A DNA stretch of 64,000 bases from Symbiotaphrina buchneri (lineage: Eukaryota > Ascomycota > Symbiotaphrinales > Symbiotaphrinaceae), in assembly GCA_001599915.1 (NCBI GenBank), contig BCIG01000033.1, forward strand, positions 208,727-272,726, in the 5' to 3' direction. Position 1 is the first letter of the stretch; the number at the start of each line of letters is the position of its first letter. The translations under genes were made by a program, and so were the position numbers. This document shows positions 35,001 to 46,175 of this stretch, piece by piece. Below the pieces are notes generated by a model. The model worked only from the letters and a program-made list of their open reading frames with translations. It searched no databases and was not told the DNA's origin.

Positions 35001-35217
35001 GGAGGACATACCGGTTGATAATGCCCGGCCTTGCTCTCGTTACATCTTGCAACGACTCACTGCTGGAGGGATGGTGATATGTATGGCTGAACGCCTTGCG
35101 TCCAGAATCGGAGCGGCCAAGGACACGGAACGATTTGTCTGGCGGATTATCGACTTCTTCAAGAGCAGCGCCTCCCGACTTCCTTCTGGCAAAGCCTTTG
35201 GGAAATTTCATGGGCAT
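32082..35217 (-). CDS. Large conserved fungal low-complexity protein, function unknown
   Basis: A predicted 1009-residue protein from exons 35012-35217, 34486-34960 and 32082-34430. It begins MPMKFPKGFARRKSGGAA, is Ser/Pro-rich and probably largely disordered. Recognisable blocks are an acidic DASSEESLDEDEDEAERNRQ followed by a basic helix, DEDIPLAILAAHGFPNKNRPP, and VGVIAEEERAKAMRRGSPN. A Met/Gln-rich stretch (about residues 830-860) and a GWEEMKKKREAKKSTWRSKK tail complete it. I associate the IPLAILAAHGFPNK and GWEEMKKKR blocks with a conserved family of filamentous ascomycetes, without a known role. No catalytic motif is visible. Frame continuity supports both introns. Confidence 0.8.
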
Positions 35218-36737
35218 GTAGGAGAATTGCCCTCAGTTCAGGAGAAGTGTTCACGAGCCTTGGGAGGCAATCAAGGTCGGACCGGATCTGATCAATAACT
35301 TCGTCATCCAACCAAAGGGAACAATCTAATCAATGAATAACTACGCATTAGCAAAGAGCCGAGCAACTGCTGAGATTTGCAGATTTGTGGAAGCTGTGGA
35401 AAATAAGACCCGTGGTCGTGGTAAGAAAATAAAGCAAAGCTGTCCCCGAACCAGATTAATACTAGGTAAGGAAGCAAATAGAACGGCTTAGCGTTTCCGG
35501 TTGCTGAAAGGTCAAGGGCCGAATTTTACGTGTTCTTTATGCCTCCGTAGTCTGCCTTCCTTGCATCTATCGCAGGGACGAGTATGCGCGGGTATGACGC
35601 CTTAGGCTGGTTGTTGGATTGCGAAGCAACAGATCCAAATATAGGCCGAGGGACGGGGAATGAGGGACAGCCGTGCACAGCCATGACCATGCAACTAACC
35701 TTAACAACATGAATGTGTTCGTCCGAACGATGCTGACAATCCACGGTAGAAATTCGAAAGCTGACTGTAAAGGGATTAATATCAAGTTAAGAAGGACTGA
35801 CAGGATAAGGATGTGAAAGGATGTATGTACAAATGGGCGGTTTGGTCTGAGTGGGAGGTGATTCTGGCGTGTATGCAGCCCAGTGATTGAGAGAAGGGAT
35901 GACAGTTCGCAGTTGGCTCAGGCCTCTCTGGAGGTGACTTTGACTGTTTTACCCTTGCTAAGGAGTCGACTAACGAGAACGGGGCAAGTTGCCGTGCCAT
36001 TCCAACGCCAAATGGCCTCTTCCAGTCAGCTTCGCGATGGCTCAGGGGCAAAGTGAGACAACAAAGGTGCAGAATGGTCTCACCTACGTACATACTTCTA
36101 TGTCTGGTAAGCAAGGTCCGCCAGCCTGCGAACCATTATTATTACTCATGTTGTTACCGCCCACTGCCCACCAGCCAGCCAGCATGCAGGAGTCGGCACA
36201 CGTGAGCTTTGCTTCTAGAGCATTGATTCGATGCTTTTCGGGCTTTTTAACCTAAGGTAAACAAATAAAGTACCGAAGGTAAGGGAGTACCGATTCGTAG
36301 TACTGAGCTAACGCAAAGCTTCATGTACCTAAGGTACGGTACCTCCCTTACCTTACCTTACTTACTAAGCTTACCTTACCTTGATTTGACAGCCCCGCAC
36401 ACTTTGAAAGTCTGTTATCTCAGGTATCCTATGAGCCTTGCTGTCCCTTCACCCCCTACTTCACCAGAATCATGTCCCGCAAATGGGAGCACTATTATGT
36501 TCTTCAAACAAGCTTAGAATTCACCTGAGTTACTGCACAATGACCACTTGCGTCACACGAATCGCTGCGATGCCAGCATAGTGACAATACTGAATGTAGA
36601 AGTCAAATTTGTAGCTCCTACTCAAGATGAGGTACCACCCCTAATGCAAAGCCATGAGCCAGTCGCCCGAGCAAGCCGTAAACGCCGTCGGATCAGAACC
36701 ACAGCCAAAGGTGACTGAGTCCAATCTAACCTTCCCT
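35218..36737. other. 1.5-kb intergenic region with a TACCTTA-rich patch
   Basis: It lies upstream of the large minus-strand gene and downstream of RAD7, so it is part promoter and part RAD7 3' flank. The only clear structure is a run of CCTTA/TAAGG units at 36250-36390. The ORFs present are short and lack motifs. Confidence 0.5.
36250..36390. repeat. Low-complexity cluster of CCTTA/TAAGG units
   Basis: The pentamer CCTTA or its complement TAAGG recurs many times within 140 bp, partly in direct tandem and partly as palindromes such as TACCTAAGGTA. Similar units occur singly in other gaps here (43870, 52318, 54499, 57537 and 59876). Such AGGTAAGG-type sequence is common between genes in Pezizomycotina; a function is not known. 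Confidence 0.6.
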
Positions 36738-38872
36738 TCATTCCCAGTGACCGTTAATCACCATAGGCTCCTGCGCCGTAGGCAAGCCGATGAGGGCGAC
36801 ATGAGCAGGGCTTTGCAGACCAGTCGCGTTGAAGCAGCCGAACACTACCAGCTTCTTAAGTTTAGGGCAATTCTTGAAGATCCCAGCTGCGACCGTGGTG
36901 TCCAGTGTATTGACGAAGGAAATGTCGATCTCTTGGAGCAGAGGATAGTCGACAGTTCCGCAGAAGACGTCGAATAGCGCATCATGGGTGATATGACGAC
37001 AAGAACTGATGTCAAGTTTTTGTATTCGAGAACCAGAATGCTTCATGAGTGCCTTGAACCCAGCCGATGCAAGGCCGACCGGCTCAGCAGGCCCGTCAGG
37101 CATGTTATGATCCACGTGACGGTTCGACGACAATTCCACATGTTGTAGCGGCGGATTCTCCCATCCGCTGAACAATTTGACAAAAGCTGCATCGGTGCAA
37201 ACTCTACTGCCAGTAAGAGCAAACTTTGAGAGGCGTCGGCATGTCCTTCCAATGGAGTCTAGTACGTCATCATTCGTCGCGTCGAGGTCACGCAGACATA
37301 GAGTCTTCAGCTTGGAGCCTGTCTTATCAATAAGGCGCACCAAGGGCTCCACGGTGACAGGCTTTTTCGGCGCGAGGGTGAGATGCTCTAGGTTCTGAAG
37401 GTCTGCGAGAAACCTGATGGTGTTATCTCCAAGGTTGAAACACTGCTTGAACTTGACACGCTTGAGATCGGGACAGCAGATGACCAATTGCTCCACAGTC
37501 TCATCGTGAAAAGCGAAGTCTAGCCATGCAAGCTTCAAAGACTCCAAGCTCTTGCCCAGCCCTGCAAATAATGCCGCCCATTTCTCGTCGGACACGAGAT
37601 TTGCCGCGTAAAGCTGCAGATCAGTAATAGGCACTTTACGCTCAAGTAAATAATCGATCACTTCATTCTTGAATTGACCCGCATTGGTAAGAGCCAATTT
37701 TTGTGTCTTGAAAGCAACTGCGAATATTTTTTTGTAATCGTCGACCGTCAGTTCTGCAAGTCATTAGCCGGATACAAAGGGCTCCGCAAAGGCTCGCGCA
37801 GGTGGAGAAAGTGAACGTACTCGCACAGTCAGATAAGATCACTTTGTGGAGATATGGCTTAAGGAGTAAGTCGAGAACGACTGAGTCGAGCAAACGGTTT
37901 TTGGAAAATATCTGGCTGAGCCGGTCCAACAATGGAGCTGGCAAGTCACCGACACTGTCCACACGGGAGACGTCTGCTGCGATTGTCTGTCGACTTTTCA
38001 GTATTGCGGGTGATTATTATTCAACCGTCGACAAGAGGAGACTACTGACCTCGAGACACAACTCCTGCAGACTCTTGGCTCCGTTGCGCACAATACCATC
38101 AAGCAGGTCACTCTGAACCTGCCGACGCTTGGACCGTACTGGCTTTTTCTTAGACCTATCATTCTCTTGTGCTGCTGCTGATTGTTTCATCTCTTTTGAA
38201 CACTTGGCGCAAAGAAGACCTCCATCTTGACCGGCTTTGCTGTATGCTGTGACTGTGAAGCGCTGACCGCACTCTGCGCAGTTCTCGCGTTGTCCTGTTA
38301 GAGGTTTGCGTTTCTCCACAGCGTCCGCAAGCTCGTCGTACTCATCCTCGGATTCATGCGCATCACGCTTCCTCTTCAGCTTCTTGTCCCTCTTTACCTT
38401 CGCTATGGCCTTTTCTTGAGCTCGCTTTCTCTGGGCCGTCTGTGATTCGGTTTCTCCTGCGTCTGCGTCCTCTGCCTCTGCGTCATCTCCAGATCTGTCT
38501 TCGTCGCCATGCTCAGCAGTATTCCCGTTCCCTTGTCGCGCGGCAGCCCGACGGCGATCACTTTCGGCCAGTATGCGTGCAGCAGAGATGTTGTTCGCCT
38601 GGACTCCGAATGAGCTCCATATTCCAAGGACAGGGAAGACAGATTGGTTGCCTGCAGACTTACTTCTAGGAAGGATGTGAGCGCGGAGCGTCTACATCAG
38701 CATGATCAGCCAGGTGTGCAACAATAGGCCGTGTCTGAAGAAGGGGGGAAGGACATACGGCCCGCGAATGCGGTTGGCATGTGCATTTGGTCCTGACCTG
38801 GATCACGATCATCTTGTAAGTCATGGTCTTGATCACATAGCAAACAACTATGTGGGTTTGCACGACTCACAT
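36738..38872 (-). CDS. RAD7: DNA repair protein Rad7 (leucine-rich repeats)
   Basis: A predicted 599-residue protein from exons 38871-38872, 38759-38797, 38664-38691, 38050-38598, 37821-37986 and 36738-37753. With Rad16 it forms the complex for global-genome nucleotide excision repair. The N terminus reads NRIRGPRSALTSFLEANNISAARI, the Rad7 signature, restored only by splicing. A Cys4 element (CAECGQRF...LCAKC) and basic KKKPVRSKRRQ follow. A large LRR domain has LPAPLLDRLSQIFSKNRLL, then LDISSCRHITHDAL and LVVFGCFNATG. In this model the intron cuts the start codon after AT. RAD16 lies head to head with it. Confidence 0.92.
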
Positions 38873-39884
38873 CTTGCCTTCTCGGTGTTCAGCAGCCAAC
38901 TGATATCTCAGGTCTCTCGCTCTCTATCACTATTCGACACGGTATCTAGAGACGAGTAGTAAGGAAGAGCCCCCTCGCCTATGGGCGTGAGGTCCTTCTG
39001 TAGCGGGACAAAGCCACAGCAGCTGCTCACGGAGTTGGACGGTGAGTTTGGCCGGATATCAGGACTGTGAAGAGAGATAAAGGGACGGAGCCCGAAGTCC
39101 TGTCTACGGCGCCTCAATCTGTCTAGCGTGCCTAGGTACTTCAAGTCCATCTGCAAGCTCTTCCGGATAGACTGTCAGCTAACGGCTTTTGGCATATTAG
39201 CCGAGCACATGGTGGTAGTAAGCGGCCCGTGCACACATGAGACGAAACCGAAATGGGATAGCGCCAAATGATAAAAGCCCCAGGGCAAGAGAGGCAAGAG
39301 GAAAGGGCGCGGCTCCAGACGCGTCGAGTCCAGCACACTTTTCAGGCTCGTACGCGACTCGTACCCTCACTCACTCTTCCGCCCACTGCCAACAAGAAGC
39401 CGACTGAAACTTGTCTGCAGCCTTCAAGACTGGGGGGACAGTCTACAAGGCTTATTACTCTAAATTCTCTCCGTCCAAAGCTTGCCTACTTTAGGTATCC
39501 ACCTATTTTGGCTGCATCTGTCAGAGATACCTTAGTCGGTCCGCAAGGCACTTCGGCTGTGGGACGCGTTCCGCTCACTTTTCCCCTGGCCAGTGGCAAG
39601 ATCGACGCTAGCCCTTCACCCTTGTTCTGCACCTGCAAACCAACCCGCACAAGCTTGGGCCTTGACCTCCGTCTCGACTCTCCAAAGTCGGGCTATCAGG
39701 AAGCTCCATTTTTTCAGCTTCTCATCATCCTGCCCATAGCAGGAGCCTCGCTCTCAGTACTTCAGAGTTCCCAGTAGGCAGCGTCTTCACCATCTGGTTC
39801 ATGTGATCTATCGACGCGGGCAAGTCTTGGAAGTTCTATCTTTGATCGTCTCTCGATTGTCGTCTTATCTCTATCGCGTCCGAC
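38873..39884. promoter_or_regulatory. Shared divergent upstream region of RAD7 and RAD16
   Basis: About 1.0 kb between the two outward-facing starts. Two perfect ACGCGT boxes lie at 39318-39323 and 39564-39569, with a near match ACGCGG at 39814-39819. A 169-codon ORF at 39268-39777 is Pro/Ser/Thr-rich with no known motif and I treat it as chance. Coordinated control of both genes is inferred. Confidence 0.5.
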
Positions 39885-42800
39885 ATGGGACGCAAACAGG
39901 AGACGCATTTGGAGGCAGAGGAGATGGAAGCCTCTGTTCAACCTCGTCGTTGTAAGTGATTTCTTTCTCTCGGAGCAAAGGATTCAGCGCCTGCAACGCT
40001 CCTGAGTGGGTCATGACACTTGTTACCCTTTGAACTCGTCTTCCACCATTAGTTTGAGCTATCGTGCTGATTTCTCCTCCAGCCGCAAGAAAGTCAAGCA
40101 ATATCTACTCACCTTCGGCTGGTACCTCTTCGTCGAAGATGCTTCCATACCTCAGAACTCCTCAAAAGAGTACTGCTACCTCCTCAATCATGCAAGCCGA
40201 CGATGAGGACGAGCTAGATGAAATTGTTGTGAAGCCGTCGTCGGAAGCGGGGAAAACTTCAAAAGTTCTGAAGGAGGTCTCTATCACAGTCAAAACCTCT
40301 AGTGCCGCTCGCAGTAGGCCAACTGGATACAACCGCTTGTCCACCGAAAGTGCCTCTCCTTTTTCCTCAGCATTTGATTCTAGCAGTGCTCGGGCGAGCA
40401 ACCAGGATACACCAGCAACAAGCGCAATGTCGACCCCTGCAGAGAGTACAATGGATAGGCAGCTCCGCATCTTTGGTTCGGCAGGTGCTCTTGAAGCCTC
40501 AAAGCGCTGGGCAGAAGAGAATCTTGGGAATCCATACAAGGCCGCTAAACGCAAGCGTATCGAAGCCGATCCTCCGTCCGGAACGCTGGACACATCGAAT
40601 GATGCGGCACTTGCTCAAGCCCTCCAAGAACAGGAGTACGGCGTCAGTACGAGCAAACGTAACAAGACTTACAGCTTCGCATCTGGATCCACTTCCGTTG
40701 CCCGGTCAGACGCTGAAACCGAGTCTCTGTCTGATCTCACAAGTCTGGCGAGCGTGACTCCGGAACCTACGTCACGAAGGGCTCATTTGGCTCGTGCCGC
40801 AACTGCCCGGTCCGCGAGGGATGATGCAAGGAGAACCCTTTCCATGAAGGCCAGGGCTCTAGCAGAAAGTGATGTATCAGATGCTATGGATTTTCAATTT
40901 GCAGACGCTACGGATGATGATGAAGACTTCGTGGATGTCGTAGAGGAAGACTACTATGAGGAGGTAGAGTCTGAAATTGAGGGAGAACCAGGTACCGTGT
41001 CAGATGCAGCTTCCCACTCATCCCGTCAAGCCGCTCGTGTGGCTGCCTTCAACGTGAGGACTCGTTCAACAAGGGCGCGCCACTCCCGATCCCGCGGTAT
41101 GACTAGGGTAAGTGAATCTTCCATCAATTTTCCGTCCAGCAGCATGCAGACAATATGTCTTAGATGCTTCTTATCCCTAGCCCTGCGATGGTTTCAAACT
41201 TCGTGCGCATCATAGTTCAAGACTTGCATACTCACTTATACTATCGTAATTTAGGCACAGCGCGGGAGGATGGATCTCGAAGAAAACCATCCAGAGATCA
41301 CGACTATGTGGGATGATCTCAAAGCCATTGTTCCCATTCCCAAGAGCCGTGCTCCTCAACCGGCAGGCATCAATCGGCAGCTTAAAGAGTTCCAGCTTGA
41401 AGGCCTCAACTGGATGATCAAGCAAGAGAAGAGCAAGTGGAAAGGCGGTCTTCTGGGTGATGAGATGGGAATGGGCAAGACAATCCAAGCGGTCTCCCTG
41501 ATCATGTCCGACTATCCTGCGAGCACTCCTTCATTGGTTGTCGTGCCACCGGTCGCGCTCATGCAGTGGCAGAGTGAGATCAACAGCTATACCAACGGCA
41601 AGCTCAAGGTCCTTGTGTATCACGGTACGAGACCAGAGATCAAGAAGATGAAGAAAAAGGATCTCATGAAGTACGATGTTATCATGATCTCATATTCAAC
41701 ATTAGCCTCCATATACGGGAAACAGTCCAAGGGCTGGACGCGCGGGGATGTTCTGATCAAAGAGGACAGCCTGGTTCATTCTTTACACTATCATCGAATC
41801 ATTCTGGATGAGGCCCACAGCATCAAGTCCCGCGTGACCCAAACAGCCAAAGCCTGCTTTGCACTGAAAGGCGATTTCAAGTGGTGTCTATCCGGTACGC
41901 CTGTTCAAAACCGGATCGGAGAATTTTTCTCGCTGCTGAGATTTCTGAACGTCACGCCCTTCGCATGCTATTTCTGCAAATCATGCAGCTGTGCCAGCCT
42001 CCATTGGTCCATAGACAAGAAGACCAGCAGATGTACCGCTTGCAGTTGTGCAAGCACGCAGCATGTCTCTGTGTTCAACCAGGAGATCCTCAATCCGATC
42101 ACCGACAGTGACCAGAGTGAGACCGGCAACCAAGCACGTAGGGGGGCGCTCGCGAAGCTCCGTCTCATTACGGATAGGATCATGCTCCGTCGAGTGAAGC
42201 AAGATCATACTTCCTCCATGGAACTACCCCCGAAGGAAGTCATCATCCACAATGAATTCTTCGCAGACGTCGAACGCGATTTCTCTATGAGCATTATGAC
42301 GAACAATACCAGACAATTTGACACATACGTCGCTCGGGGTGTTATGCTGAACAACTATGCCAATATCTTCGGTCTCATCATGCAGATGCGTCAAGTCGCC
42401 AACCATCCAGATCTGCTCTTAAGGAGGAAGATTGACGGAGGTGAGAACGTCCTTGTCTGCGGTATCTGTGACGAACCTGCGGAAGATGCCATCGAAGCCA
42501 GCTGTCACGATCACTTCTGTCGCAGTTGTGTAAGAAACTACATCGATTCATTTGACACCGTTGCCGAAGGAGGTGCTAGCCCGGACTGTCCTCGTTGCCA
42601 TAGGACACTGGCAATTGACCTTGAGCAGCCTGACATTGGGCAGAACGCTGACGAGGAAGTGCTTAAGAAGAGTTCAATCATCAACCGCATTGACATGGAC
42701 AAATGGATTTCTTCGACAAAGATTGAGATGCTCGTTCACGAACTCTATCAACTCAGGAGCAAGAAGCAAACGCTCAAGTCCATTGTGTTCTCGCAATTTA

Positions 42801-43280
42801 CGTCGATGCTACAGCTTGTCGAATGGCGCCTCCGGCGCGCTGGTTTCAACACTGTCATGCTCGACGGGAGCATGACGCCAGAGCAACGGCAGAAAGCGAT
42901 CAACTTCTTCATGAATAACGCCAACGTAGAAGTGTTTCTCGTCTCTCTCAAAGCCGGAGGAGTGGCCTTGAACCTTACGGAAGCCTCAAGGGTTTTCATC
43001 ATTGATCCGTGAGTATACGCGCTCCACATTCGTAATCAGAGCTGACCGTCCCAGATGGTGGAACCCTGCCGCCGAATGGCAGAGTGCCGATCGCTGCCAC
43101 CGTATCGGCCAGCAGCGCCCTTGCGTTATTACGCGGCTTGTCATAGAGGATTCGGTGGAATCGCGTATGGTCCTTTTGCAGGAGAAAAAGACCAACATGA
43201 TCAACGGCACAATCAACAATGACGATGTTGCCATGGACAGGCTTACTCCTGAGGATATGCAGTTTCTTTTCAGAGGATAG
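39885..43280 (+). CDS. RAD16: DNA repair protein Rad16 (SNF2 ATPase with RING finger)
   Basis: A predicted 1023-residue protein from exons 39885-39951, 40083-41107, 41255-43008 and 43055-43280. The first ~385 residues are disordered, acidic and Ser-rich. The SNF2 core starts [16 protein letters not shown]. It has Walker A ([11 protein letters not shown]), the DEAH box ([10 protein letters not shown]), the [12 protein letters not shown] motif and helicase motifs V/VI ([32 protein letters not shown]). Between the two lobes lies a C3HC4 RING ([24 protein letters not shown]...CPRC), the ubiquitin ligase part, and before it a Cys-rich insert seen in Rad16. Rad16 remodels chromatin at lesions with Rad7. 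Exon 2 acceptor (CTCCAG at 40082) was chosen because the upstream AG sites lead to a stop. Confidence 0.95.
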
Positions 43281-46175
43281 GCTCCTGGCCGTTTCTCTAC
43301 CAACTTGCATTGTCACGACAGCACACAGGGCGCATCCCTCATTGCGGATGGAAGCTACTATGACCAACGTTACGAACCTGAACACTTCTCATGTCTATTT
43401 GCGCACGGCCGTCAATTGCCTTGATTTCTGCATTTGCCCGAAACGCATTTGCACCTTTTATGTTGGCGTCCCATTTCGGCTTCCTTTTCCTGAATTTGCT
43501 AGCGAGGGTTGGGCGTGGTAATGCACGTCTTGCATCCGCATTACGAAGATTCTTTGCATAACGAGGATGGGAGGATCAGGCATTGATGGAAAGACCCGCC
43601 GACGACCTGATTGCTAGAGCTTGCTTCATGTAACATACCTTAAGATTGCTAGTCAAAAATTGAACTCAACTTGATGAAAAGCTGCTGTGACCGCGACCCA
43701 CCCCTCCGGGCGCCTGGGCACCTGATATCTCCCGCATTTTTCATGCTGTGTTTTCGAGCCAATCGTAGGTGGCACGGGTGGCATTCCCGGAGGGAGCGGG
43801 TCTAACGTTCAATGACTTTTATGGGGAGGTCTCATGGCCAAGAGGTGGAACGGATAGATAGCTTGTACGTCTAAGGTACCTAGGTAGCAATGACGGTGCT
43901 GAACGGGCCCTCGTGCAACGGGCTTGCGGCGCAGCAGACGAATTGTCCTCGGACACGGCAAGGAAGCGCATGGAAGCCTCATTCTCGCGATGCCGAGTCG
44001 TCAAACTATACTGCAAGCCGCACGGATACGTACAGGGATGGTCCAGAACTAGTTCGAAGACGACGGACCTTTCTCAGCTGGTTGCTCCCTAGGTGGGGTA
44101 CCGGTCACGATCGTCAATGGAGCTTATTACGGGATCTTCCAATCTTCTTCCCCTTTTTCTTGATTTCTTCCCCTTATTTTCTTGGGGGACGGCTCGCTCC
44201 CTATTACGCCGTATGGCGGGGAGCTGAGGTGACAGGGGGTTGTTGAACGGTTGTTTGGTCACGGGCCAAGCCGTTATGCCGCATCGGGAGTACGGTAGTT
44301 CGTCCATGGGGGCCAGACCAGTCGGGATCATCGTCGTGCTCGACAAGTTCCTGGCGGCAAATTCCACGAGAACATAGTTGTACCGAAGAAGGACCGTATC
44401 AGATAATGTATCCCTACATTCGAGCACGAACAAGCGTAGACTAGAGGAGATTCGGTGCAATCAAGAGATTATGAGAACACCGTTTATTGCGTGCATCGGA
44501 TCTGAGACAGGAGGAGTTTGTAAGCGTTGGAGTAAGGGGCCCAAGATCGATCGCCAATCATGACTCCTCAAGGTACTCCGTACTAGGTTGGCCGTCTGTC
44601 TGAATGCTCTTACGGAGCAATAATGCTCGTAGTCCAAGAGGGAAAATTCTCCGGCGTGCGACGGTGCTAAAGCCCTTGTAAGCAGGAGGAACGACCCTGG
44701 AAGGAACCGCGCTTGCAGACAAATGTGGGCCCGCCCTCGTTTTTTCACTCGGCATAGCCGGCCGGTTGGCGCGCGTCCGCCGTCGACACCCCTTCAAGCT
44801 GCCCCCAAATTCAGCCCTGTTTGAGCGCTACCCTGCCTGTGGGGCCTGCTGGGGCGCTTGTGGGTTCGTAAGGTACAGTAGTTTTTAAGTGTTAGTGTTG
44901 ATTCGGAACTCGGTTGTGTGCGGGCAAAGACGCCATTCGCCTTGGTTAGCACGAGGCTACTGAAGGTACGGTTGATGGTCCACTCGTAAAGCAGCAAGGG
45001 GGAGAGGAGGAAAGTACACACGGTAGCTGAGAAATGAGCTTGAAAAAAGTTAAAAAGGAAAATAGGCAAAATAGATAAAAGGATAATAATATCACAGACC
45101 AACTCTTGTCCCAAAGTGGAAGTTGCTGGTTTCTGCCAGCGAGAGGGCAGCGAAGGAAAAGCGAAAACAGGCAGAAAAGACAATGTGCCGTGTGGTCCAA
45201 ACGCTCCTGGGGAATGAAATAACAATGCATGTTGTTCTCAAGACTCTTGTCTTTCCGGATCTCTTGTCTTTCCGGATCTCACTGCTCGGCGTTTCGACAT
45301 CAGAACATGCCATCTACGGTAGCATAGAGAGATCTGTACCGCGTATTCGTACTCGCTTCAAACAGCTGTGATGCTGATAGATGTCGATCGCAGACGTCGC
45401 AGAATTGCGGGCCACTAGAACGTGGCCCAAGGGACCTAGCAGGGGTTCAACCGTTCAAGGGAGCATTCCCAGCGTGTACACCGTACGATTCGAACCAAGT
45501 AGTAGGACAAGAGTGTTATGAGGGGAAGGTAAGAAAGTAAGAAAGTAACTCTGTACGATGAACGAGAGCAAAGTCATTATTAGCGAGTCGCTCGGATTCG
45601 TCCGAACGATGCTTATCCCGACATCGCCGAACCCCAACACCCACACACGCATACACGTCAAAATTATGTCAGTCTAGATGTTCGCCGAGGAACGAGAATC
45701 ATCATCGTTGGCATTGAGCAATCTTGCGCACTGTCGGCGGCTATCTTTCGATAACGCGATGCGCTGGCATGATCAGCATTGCCAGACCTCCCGAGCTCCT
45801 TCCCCTGCTGGCCCCCAGTAAGATCGAGCAGGATGTTCGTATCCTCCAATTCCCGTATCCAACAGGGCATTCAAGGCCGCAACCAGTAAGTCACTCCATC
45901 CTGCAGTAGTATGTCCACGAAGATACAGAAATGGTAGTAGATGGACAGCTGTAAATCATCAGGTAGAAATGCCAAAAGAATATACAGTAGAAAATGCACA
46001 CGGATCCCCATTCCTGAAACAGTCAATTTTTATATCCTGACGCCTGTTCAATAGCGCTCCATGACCCTGAATGGTGGCGCTCATATGGCCGCCTACGCCT
46101 GCCCCATGCCCTAAACGCCGTCGCAAGTCCGAGGAAACACCATGCCGCAGCAATCGCCCTTACAAGCCTCAAACC
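43281..46175. other. 2.9-kb gene-poor region
   Basis: No gene could be supported here. ORFs are all below 145 codons, overlap on both strands and show no domain. A perfect 17-bp tandem duplication lies at 45244-45277. AAGTAAG repeats lie near 45530. I found no transposase, reverse transcriptase or tRNA. It must include the RAD16 3' flank and the 3' flank of the HMG-box gene. Confidence 0.5.
45244..45280. repeat. Perfect 17-bp tandem duplication
   Basis: The 17-mer CTCTTGTCTTTCCGGAT occurs twice in direct tandem, followed by the first three bases of a third copy. There are no mismatches, which suggests a recent duplication. It lies in non-coding sequence. Confidence 0.85.

Noticed and set aside
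39268-39777. 169-codon ORF between RAD7 and RAD16
   Set aside because: It lies wholly in the shared upstream region, has a Pro/Ser/Thr-rich composition expected of chance frames, and no domain or splice continuation.
45480-45500. Sequence resembling a tRNA B box on the minus strand (GGTTCGAATCG)
   Set aside because: The bases on both sides do not pair to a T-arm, and no A box or acceptor stem is found at the right distance.
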